DNA from: Acidimicrobiia bacterium
GTDB taxonomy: Bacteria; Acidobacteriota; Terriglobia; Bryobacterales; Bryobacteraceae
NCBI GenBank assembly: GCA_016871315.1
Contig: VFZE01000050.1
Location: 1 to 37,491, forward strand
DNA: 37,491 nucleotides
Direction: 5' to 3'
Part shown: positions 31,887 to 37,491 of the stretch, in pieces
Layout of the letters: every line of letters begins with the position of its first letter
How positions within the stretch are numbered: the stretch's first letter is position 1
Notes under the pieces: model-generated
What the model saw: only the letters and a program-made list of their open reading frames with translations
The model's database searches: none
What the model was told of the DNA's origin: nothing
Made by a program: the position numbers and the translations under genes

Positions 31887-33903
31887 GCGAATACTCCAAC
31901 ACCTGCCGCCGGCTCACATGCTTCTCCAGCTCTTTCCGGTTCAAGAAATAGGTCGGTTTCACCTTCGACTTCGAAAACAGCTTCTCCGCCTGATCGTCAA
32001 AATGCGGCGATTGCGGATCATCGCTTTGCCCCAGCGGCGACACTTGGTAGGATTGCGGCGGCTTACTCAATACCACCACCATTGTCTGCGTCTGCCCGCT
32101 CACACCCACCATCTCCTTTCCCATCTTCCGGAACCCGATATTGCGGGGCGTCGCCATTGCCGCCTCCAGCACTCCTCCACCGGAAACGGGGAACGTGCGC
32201 CCCGCGCCTTCCCTCCCCACGCGAAACAACGTCCCCCACGCCGCACCAGCCCCAAACTCCGCATTCAATCTCTTCTCCGCCCTCCCCAACGCCCCGCGAA
32301 CCACCTCATCGCTCAATGCCGCCGGCGGCTCCACCGCCCGGCTATGCTCGCCCAACTCCATCTTGAACAGATAAAACCCCAGCGCCGCGCGTGATTCCGC
32401 CTCCGCCCGCCGGTCCCACTCCGCCAGCATCTTCGCAAACCCGCTCTCCGGAGCCGCACTCCTCACACGATTCTGCCAGCTCACCGCCTTATGTACTTCC
32501 GGCGAAAACGCAAAATCCACCGCCTGCTCCAGCGTCACCTTCTTCGCCTCATGCAGCTGATCCCGCGTCATCCCCGCTCGCTGCGACACCTCTCTCCTCG
32601 CATCGTTATATAGGTAAGCCCTCTCCGCCCACTTCTCCGCCACCAGCGGCGAATCATGCATCATCACCCACGGCGGACAATTATTGTTCTGCATATATCC
32701 CTGCTTCGGATTCTCCAGCTGCACCAACGCGGAAAGCTCATGCAGACCCCGCCACTCGCATTTCCCATCCCCCGCCTGCGGCCGCGACGGATCGCACCCC
32801 GGCGCGCGAACCGGCACCCTCCCGTTCCGCACATAATAAATATCCCCGTCCACCGTTCCTACCATGATGTTCTGCGCCATGTACTGCCGCATCCCCAGCG
32901 CTCGTTTCATCTGGGTCAGGTTCCGCGCCGTCACCATTGCATAAGCCTGCTCCAGCAACCGGAACTGATCCATGTACGGTGTCGCGAACGTGTACGCCTT
33001 CCCCTCCGCCCTCGCCCACACCGGCCCGTGATGCGTCGACTCATTCGTCACCGTCCGCCAACCCTTCCCGAGAACCCCGATCCTCTCCTCCCTCCTCTCT
33101 AACGGCCTCCACTCCCCGCCGAACCGGTACTTCCCATCCCGCACCTCCACTTCAAAAACATCAGACGTGTCCGGCCCGCCCGTGGTCATCGCCACCGAAC
33201 AATACCGGCTGTGACCCAGCGTCGGAAACGGCAGCCCCAGTCTCCCTCCCCCAGCCTGCTGCAGTTCGCCTCCATACAGCCGCATCTCGTAGTAACGCGT
33301 CTCCCCGTACCAGCTCAGATGTGGATCAATCACCGCAATCGGCGAGCCCATCGCCGCCCGCCAAGGTGCAATCAACATTTGGTTCGACCCCGCATACGGC
33401 ACCGGGTCCGGCTTCATTCCTCCACGCCGCAAATCATCCCCCGCCTCTCCCTCCGGCCACCGCGAAATCGTGAACCTCCCCAGCGCCACCGGATGCCACG
33501 GCTTCACCTCTATCGCCCACGCCGGAGCCTTCCCCGGATGCTCCTTCATATACCGCGCGATCCCCGCCACATAAGCCTCAAGAATCCCCCGCACCTTCGC
33601 ACTCAACTCCCCATACCTGCCTTCCGCCACCCGCCGGTGCCCCCACATCCGCTGCCGGTGGTCATGTGCGAACCACTCCTCCCCGAATGCCTCCGCCATC
33701 GTCCCTTCCGCTTTCCGGAAATTCCGTATCAACTCTTCCAGCCGGTCCTCCGCCTGCGCATATCCGGACCCGAACGCCACCCCTTCCTCTGTCCCCGCGA
33801 AAATATGCGGCACCCCAAACCCATCCCGCAGAACCTCAACCCTCTCCCCAAACCCCAGCCCGGCAATCATCAATAACAAACAAATCCCGGCATCCGTGTT
33901 CAT
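31876..33903 (-). CDS. Penicillin acylase family protein (Ntn hydrolase, S45-type)
   Basis: 675 residues from the ATG at 33903. A signal peptide (MNTDAGICLLLMIAGLGFG) leads into VEVLRDGFGVPHIFAGTEEG, the usual start of the alpha part, with AFGSGYAQAEDRLEEL next. The autocatalytic cut would lie before S173 (PYAGSNQMLIAP), freeing the N-terminal serine nucleophile. GHSRYCSVAMTTGGPDTSDVF is the beta-part core. The family cuts amide bonds in acyl-homoserine lactones, penicillins or acyl peptides in the periplasm; the substrate here is unknown. A possible upstream ATG at 33924 lies in a dispersed repeat, and so does the chosen start. The gene overlaps the Sir2 start. Confidence 0.87.
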   Translation of the reverse strand: MNTDAGICLLLMIAGLGFGERVEVLRDGFGVPHIFAGTEEGVAFGSGYAQAEDRLEELIRNFRKAEGTMAEAFGEEWFAHDHRQRMWGHRRVAEGRYGELSAKVRGILEAYVAGIARYMKEHPGKAPAWAIEVKPWHPVALGRFTISRWPEGEAGDDLRRGGMKPDPVPYAGSNQMLIAPWRAAMGSPIAVIDPHLSWYGETRYYEMRLYGGELQQAGGGRLGLPFPTLGHSRYCSVAMTTGGPDTSDVFEVEVRDGKYRFGGEWRPLERREERIGVLGKGWRTVTNESTHHGPVWARAEGKAYTFATPYMDQFRLLEQAYAMVTARNLTQMKRALGMRQYMAQNIMVGTVDGDIYYVRNGRVPVRAPGCDPSRPQAGDGKCEWRGLHELSALVQLENPKQGYMQNNNCPPWVMMHDSPLVAEKWAERAYLYNDARREVSQRAGMTRDQLHEAKKVTLEQAVDFAFSPEVHKAVSWQNRVRSAAPESGFAKMLAEWDRRAEAESRAALGFYLFKMELGEHSRAVEPPAALSDEVVRGALGRAEKRLNAEFGAGAAWGTLFRVGREGAGRTFPVSGGGVLEAAMATPRNIGFRKMGKEMVGVSGQTQTMVVVLSKPPQSYQVSPLGQSDDPQSPHFDDQAEKLFSKSKVKPTYFLNRKELEKHVSRRQVLEYSRGR

Positions 33904-33924
33904 CCGTGTTAATCCGTGGCCCAT
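33891..33924. repeat. Dispersed short repeat, copy 2 (covers a gene start)
   Basis: Read on the minus strand this is a run of imperfect CACGGATGAA-type units. It contains the start codon and first codons (ATG AAC ACG GAT) of the penicillin-acylase-family gene. It resembles the copy at 37261-37287. Confidence 0.7.
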
Positions 33925-33948
33925 AATCTAATCCCCCAAACCCGCAAC

Positions 33949-34554
33949 CTACCTCCTCCGGATCCGCACCTTCGGCGGAGGCTTATTCACCGCGTCGAAC
34001 ATCGCCTGTAAGCTCTGCCGCGCAAATCGCCGCTGCACCCTCTTGGCCAGCGGCGAAAACCAACGCGCCAGCTTGTGCCTCGGCTTCGAAAATGAGTACA
34101 GCTCATACCAAACCGTCCCATCCTCCAACATCTCGATCAGGAACTGCTCCTCTCCCTGCGCCATGTGCCCTTCCAGCGTCCCGTATCCGAACCCGTACCG
34201 CCGCACCGGTTCCTCCTCATCCACCACGTACACGATCTTTGCCGGATTCAGCGACCACAGCCAGTAACTGAACACCAGCACGCCCACCACCGACCCCGGC
34301 TCAATCCGCTGATAACTCCAGCACACCTTCACCCAGTCCAGCTGGAACATTTTCCAATGCGTCACCGCCCACCGCGCCTTCTCCCATGCCTGCTCACCCT
34401 CTCCCAGCTGGATCCTCTCACGGGCCACGGCGTAGCCCTTGGGCGCCTCCTCATTCCGCGTCGCGCCAACCTCCGCGTAGGAAAACTCCCCCCGCGCCTG
34501 TTTCTGCACCGTGTACCGCAGCGCCGATTCGCTCGGCTCCCGCAACCACATCAT
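33949..34554 (-). CDS. DUF1990 family protein
   Basis: 201 residues. The family features are present: LRYTVQKQARGEFSYAEVG near the start, a Trp-rich middle (AVTHWKMFQLDWVKVCW), and the strand YGFGYGTLEGHMAQGEEQFL shared by DUF1990 proteins, which have a START/polyketide-cyclase-like shape. The role is unknown. No signal peptide is seen; the C-terminus is strongly basic (KVRIRRR). The ATG at 34554 overlaps the stop of the NHL-repeat gene (ATGA), so it is probably translated together with it. The 24 bases after its stop lead into the repeat before the acylase gene. Confidence 0.8.
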   Translation of the reverse strand: MMWLREPSESALRYTVQKQARGEFSYAEVGATRNEEAPKGYAVARERIQLGEGEQAWEKARWAVTHWKMFQLDWVKVCWSYQRIEPGSVVGVLVFSYWLWSLNPAKIVYVVDEEEPVRRYGFGYGTLEGHMAQGEEQFLIEMLEDGTVWYELYSFSKPRHKLARWFSPLAKRVQRRFARQSLQAMFDAVNKPPPKVRIRRR

Positions 34555-35471
34555 CGCGGATACGCGAACTTCTGCACGCGCCAGTTCTTGATCTCTACCA
34601 CGTAAATCGAGCCCTCCGAATCCACCGCGATATGATGCGCGAAATCAAACTGTCCGGGTCCCTTCCCGAACCCGCCCAGCGTCCCCAATACCTGCCCTTC
34701 CAAGTTCAGCTTCACTACTCGATTGTACTTCCCGTCCGCTATATACAAGGCCTTCTCCTTGGCCGCATACGCCAGCCCCCACGGCGCTCCTGCGTGCGTC
34801 CACTTCTGCAAAAACTTCCCCGCTGCATCAAACACCTGGATCCGCTCGTTCGTCCGGTCCGCCACGTACACTCGCCCCTGTTCATCCAGCGCCACATCGT
34901 GCACCAGGTTGAACTCCCCGTCCTGATCCCCCTTCTTCCCCCAGTGCCGCACATACTCCCCGCTCTTGCGGAACTGAATTACCCGCGAATTCACATACCC
35001 GTCCGACACATAAAAATCCCCGCCCGGCGTGAACGCGATCCCCGTCGGTTCGTTGAACGCATACTGCGCTTCATTATTCCCCGGCTGCTTGCCCGCATTC
35101 GTGATCACCATTTGCAGCCTCCCGGCCCGGTTGAATTTCATCACCGCGTGACCCTTCACATCCACCAGCCACACGTTCCCGTCCGGATCAATCCCCAACC
35201 CGTGCGCCGACGTCACCGGCGCTTCCTCAAACGCGCTCAAAAACTTCCCGTTCTTATCGAACTGCATCACCGGATGCCGGCCGCGGTTGTACACCCACAC
35301 GTAATCGTTCGCGTCCACCTCCACCCCCGTGCACTCCCCGAAATTCCACCCCGCCGGCAGCTGCGCCCAGTTCTCCACCAGCCTATGCGGCAGCTTCGGC
35401 GCGCTCGCCAGATCCGCCGCCATCGCTCCCATTGCCGCAATCACGATCCCTATACCGATTCGCGTCTTCAT
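34551..35471 (-). CDS. Exported NHL-repeat six-bladed propeller protein (PAL-like)
   Basis: 306 residues with a signal peptide (cleaved after about residue 18, AMA-AD). Repeated NHL phrases occur: GLGIDPDGNVWLVDVKGHAV, GIAFTPGGDFYVSDGYVNSR, DVALDEQGRVYVADRTNERI and HIAVDSEGSIYVVEIKNWRV. The opening NWAQLPAGWNFGECTGVEVD is close to that of bacterial proteins annotated as peptidyl-hydroxyglycine amidating lyase-like; whether it has that activity is open. It probably acts in the periplasm as an enzyme or binding scaffold. It is the first gene of a pair with DUF1990 and has a clear promoter 7 bases before the ATG. Confidence 0.85.
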   Translation of the reverse strand: MKTRIGIGIVIAAMGAMAADLASAPKLPHRLVENWAQLPAGWNFGECTGVEVDANDYVWVYNRGRHPVMQFDKNGKFLSAFEEAPVTSAHGLGIDPDGNVWLVDVKGHAVMKFNRAGRLQMVITNAGKQPGNNEAQYAFNEPTGIAFTPGGDFYVSDGYVNSRVIQFRKSGEYVRHWGKKGDQDGEFNLVHDVALDEQGRVYVADRTNERIQVFDAAGKFLQKWTHAGAPWGLAYAAKEKALYIADGKYNRVVKLNLEGQVLGTLGGFGKGPGQFDFAHHIAVDSEGSIYVVEIKNWRVQKFAYPR

Positions 35472-35478
35472 GCGCCTG

Positions 35479-35508
35479 AATGTAGTCGAGCCCCCGGCCG
35501 CGTGTCAA
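35479..35508 (-). promoter_or_regulatory. Promoter TTGACA-18-TACATT, leaderless start for the NHL gene
   Basis: The minus strand carries a perfect -35 TTGACA (35508-35503), an 18-base spacer and TACATT (35484-35479), then 7 bases and the ATG at 35471. This is the best-formed promoter in the window and places transcription start at the ATG. The rest of the 170-base gap to 35641 is pyrimidine-rich on the plus strand, with a cggag site just before the next gene. Confidence 0.7.
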
Positions 35509-35641
35509 CCGTCACGTAACTTTTTCAAAAACTCGGTAGCTTTTTCCTCCCCTTTTCCCCCGCAAAACCCGCCGCTTTTCCTTTCCCCTCAACAGCTTCC
35601 CTCCTTTGGCCCTCCGCTTGCTCCCCTAACGGAGAAACCTT

Positions 35642-36511
35642 ATGGAAACCAAACCCTCTCCCAACCCTTTCCCGAAAGCCTCCCTGCTTGTCTGGACATG
35701 CGCCGCCGTCTTTGTCGCGCTCGCATCCGCCAACGCTCTCCTGTTCTTCCGCGTCTCCTCTCTCGACGCGCAGATCACTCAGCTCGCCTCGGAAAACCGC
35801 AACCAACTGGAAACCATCCGTCAGCAGAGCTTGGTGCTCAACTCACAACTCCGCTCCACCGTCAAGGATCTCGACTCCCAACTCACCGACACTCGCTCCA
35901 AGGCCGCATCCGACGCCGACCGCGCCCGCATCAATGCCCAGCGCCATGCCGAAAAGCTCATGCAGTCCCTCGCCGATGATCAGCGCCTCCAGCAACAGGC
36001 CCTCGCCGAACAAATCGGAGCCGTCCGCCAGGACTCGCAAGCCGGCATCGCCAATACCACCGAGCTCACCGGCCAAATCCGCTCTGTCCGCGAAGACCTC
36101 GCCCAAACACGCTCCACTCTCCAATCCGCCCTGTCCGATCTGCACTCCGTCCGCGGCGACCTCGGCATTCAAAGCGGCCTCATCGCCACCAACGCCCAGC
36201 AGCTCGCAGCCCTCAAGCAGCTCGGCGAGCGCAACTACTTTGAATTCGACATCCGCAAGTCCCAGCGCACCGTCAAGGTCGGCGGCGTCGTCCTCGAGCT
36301 CAAGAAAACCGACGCCCGCCGCAACAAGTTCAACCTCGAATTAATCGCCGACGACAAGCGCATCGAGAAAAAGGACAAGACCCTCAATGAGCCCGTTCAG
36401 TTTTATCTCTCCGGCTCCCGCCAGCCCGCCGAGATCGTCGTCAACCAGGTCGCCAAGGACCGCATCGTCGGCTACCTCTCCACACCCAAACTCATCCAGG
36501 CGCGCCGTTAG
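35642..36511 (+). CDS. Hypothetical membrane-anchored coiled-coil protein
   Basis: 289 residues starting METKPSPNPFPKASLLVWTC. One membrane span (about 13-37, LLVWTCAAVFVALASANALLFF) is followed by a long coiled coil at about 38-195, rich in Q, A, L, R and D. A compact C-terminal beta domain follows (NYFEFDIRKSQRTVKVGGVV and DKTLNEPVQFYLSGSRQPA). The topology suggests a periplasmic rod tipped by a small binding domain. I do not know its function. A cggag ribosome site precedes the ATG by 7-8 bases. Confidence 0.8.
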   Translation: METKPSPNPFPKASLLVWTCAAVFVALASANALLFFRVSSLDAQITQLASENRNQLETIRQQSLVLNSQLRSTVKDLDSQLTDTRSKAASDADRARINAQRHAEKLMQSLADDQRLQQQALAEQIGAVRQDSQAGIANTTELTGQIRSVREDLAQTRSTLQSALSDLHSVRGDLGIQSGLIATNAQQLAALKQLGERNYFEFDIRKSQRTVKVGGVVLELKKTDARRNKFNLELIADDKRIEKKDKTLNEPVQFYLSGSRQPAEIVVNQVAKDRIVGYLSTPKLIQARR

Positions 36512-36523
36512 GGCCGCGCCTTT
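36498..36523 (+). terminator. Possible weak terminator after the coiled-coil gene
   Basis: AGGCGCG and CGCGCCT (36498-36504 and 36515-36521) form a perfect 7-bp stem with a 10-base loop that spans the stop codon; TTT follows the stem. The T-run is short, so termination would be inefficient. Confidence 0.35.
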
Positions 36524-36538
36524 ACGCGGGGGTGGTTG

Positions 36539-37267
36539 CTACATATACATTCCGCCGTTCACCGCCAGCACCGCCCCCGTGATATAGCCCGCCTCCGCGC
36601 TCGCCAGAAACTTCACCGCCGCCGCCACATCCTCCGGCCGCCCGAACCGCTTCAGCGGGATCCGGTCGAGCATGGCCGCCTTCAGCTCATCCCCCAGCGC
36701 CGCCGTCATATCCGTCTCGATAAATCCCGGCGTCACCGCATTCACCGTGATGTTCCGCGACGCCATCTCCTGCGCCAGCGATTTCGTCAGCCCAATCAGC
36801 CCGCTCTTTGACGCCACGTAATTCGCCTGCCCCGGATTCCCGCTCTGCCCCACCACCGAGCTGATATTCACTATCCGCCCCCACCGCGCCTTCATCATCC
36901 CTTGCAGCACCTGCTGCATGCACAAAAACGCTCCCGTCAAATTCGTATCGATCACCGCCGCCCAATCTTCCTTCTTCATCCGCAGCGCCAGCCCGTCCCT
37001 TGTCACCGCCGCATTATTCACCAAAATATCAATCCGCCCGAACTCCTTCGCCGCCTTCGAAAACGCCCCCTCAATCGACTCACTCGAACTCAAATCCATC
37101 TCCACCACATAGGAATCGGCAATGCCCCCCGCCACCTCCTCCAACCTCTCCCGATTCCGCGCCGCCAGCACCACCCTCACCCCCGCCCCCGCCAGCGCCT
37201 CCGCACAAGCCCTCCCAATCCCCCGGCTCGCTCCCGTCACAAATGCAGTTTTCTTATCTGTGTTCAT
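36539..37267 (-). CDS. fabG: 3-oxoacyl-[acyl-carrier-protein] reductase
   Basis: 242 residues, the usual FabG length. The NADPH site is TGASRGIGRACAEAL, with VNNAAVTRDGLALRM, the catalytic serines NISSVVGQSGNPGQ and Y150/K154 in NYVASKSGL. The C-terminal VTPGFIETDMTAAL is typical of FabG. It reduces 3-ketoacyl-ACP in fatty-acid synthesis. The only workable start, ATG at 37267, lies inside a dispersed repeat (ATG AAC ACA GAT); ATG codons further up in the repeat are followed by stops. No other fatty-acid gene is adjacent; fabI lies 12.7 kb away. Confidence 0.93.
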   Translation of the reverse strand: MNTDKKTAFVTGASRGIGRACAEALAGAGVRVVLAARNRERLEEVAGGIADSYVVEMDLSSSESIEGAFSKAAKEFGRIDILVNNAAVTRDGLALRMKKEDWAAVIDTNLTGAFLCMQQVLQGMMKARWGRIVNISSVVGQSGNPGQANYVASKSGLIGLTKSLAQEMASRNITVNAVTPGFIETDMTAALGDELKAAMLDRIPLKRFGRPEDVAAAVKFLASAEAGYITGAVLAVNGGMYM

Positions 37268-37287
37268 CCGTGTTCATCCGTGGCCAT
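37261..37287. repeat. Dispersed short repeat, copy 3 (covers fabG start)
   Basis: tgttcatccg occurs twice in tandem followed by tggccat. On the minus strand it provides the fabG start codon and first codons. The remaining gap to 37465 shows only a TAGAAT box (37423-37428). Confidence 0.7.
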
Positions 37288-37422
37288 TAATTAGGAACCC
37301 ACTAACTACTACTTTACCCCCACCACCATCGAATCCCGCCCCACTAAGTGCTCCACCCGCGTCTCCCGAGGGTGTCCCATCAATAGTTGAAGGTTGGTAA
37401 CGGCGGCGGCGCCGGTTTTCGA

Positions 37423-37428
37423 TAGAAT
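37423..37428 (+). promoter_or_regulatory. -10-like box TAGAAT before the last partial gene
   Basis: TAGAAT lies 37 bases before the GTG at 37466, which has its own AAGGAG ribosome site. No well-spaced -35 is visible (a TTGGTA lies 23 bases upstream). Confidence 0.35.
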
Positions 37429-37465
37429 CCGGTTGCCACACCAATTCCATAAGGAGCCAACCGCC

Positions 37466-37491
37466 GTGAAAAAACCATATCAGATTGTGAC
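37466..37491 (+). CDS. Start of an unknown gene (cut by window end)
   Basis: A strong ribosome site AAGGAG (37451-37456) stands 9 bases before a GTG that opens a frame reading (M)KKPYQIV to the window end. Too little is present to assign a function. Confidence 0.55.

Noticed and set aside
1-37491. CRISPR array, tRNA or rRNA genes, insertion sequences
   Set aside because: I saw no regularly spaced repeats, no cloverleaf-like or rRNA segments and no transposase-like frames. A covariance-model search could still reveal small RNAs.

Overview
The window reads as chromosomal DNA of an acidobacterium, most likely of the Solibacter/Bryobacter type. This is inferred from the high-GC coding, a PadR regulator paired with an ADOP-type (acidobacterial duplicated orphan permease) gene, a Gfo/Idh-type protein with an export signal, and many start/stop overlaps of the ATGA type. 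I cannot confirm taxonomy without a search. I saw no rRNA, tRNA, CRISPR array or complete transposon.

Layout. 1-3.0 kb (+): the end of a histone-deacetylase-like gene, a TRAP-type solute-binding protein, a fusion of a kinase-like domain with a nuclease-like domain, and hpt. 3.0-8.2 kb (-): a periplasmic adaptor, two ABC ATPases with a 48-residue membrane peptide wedged between them and no permease, then a ZnuD-like TonB-dependent receptor. 8.3-12.8 kb (+): YjbQ-family protein, DUF2203, a DHH-type phosphoesterase, and a PQQ-type dehydrogenase coupled to a pentahaem cytochrome. 12.8-18.8 kb (-): a large membrane protein with a degenerate JAB-like domain, a SagB-type oxidoreductase and an exported propeller/PHP protein. 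18.9-22.7 kb: PadR, a decayed ADOP permease, rsmD and recG. 22.7-24.6 kb (+): a Gfo/Idh-type protein and fabI.

24.5-27.1 kb (-) holds the most interesting locus. Four genes are joined by ATGA overlaps: a nucleotidyltransferase-like protein, a TIGR04222-like membrane protein ending in a regular Cys/Gly/Ser tail, a DUF692/MNIO enzyme, and a 70-residue protein. The arrangement suggests oxidative modification of a cysteine-rich tail on a membrane protein, that is, a RiPP-like system whose substrate is membrane-anchored. A divergent adenylate-forming (CoA-ligase-like) gene shares its promoter region.

27.2-37.5 kb: the CoA-ligase-like gene, a glycosyltransferase remnant, a sodium/solute symporter, a small unknown, a Sir2 deacylase overlapping a penicillin-acylase-family gene, DUF1990, an NHL propeller, a coiled-coil membrane protein, fabG, and the first codons of another gene. 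A short dispersed repeat occurs three times, and in two copies it appears to supply the start codon of the adjacent gene. Several genes have a -10-like hexamer only 6-10 bases before the start codon and no Shine-Dalgarno sequence, which suggests leaderless messages.
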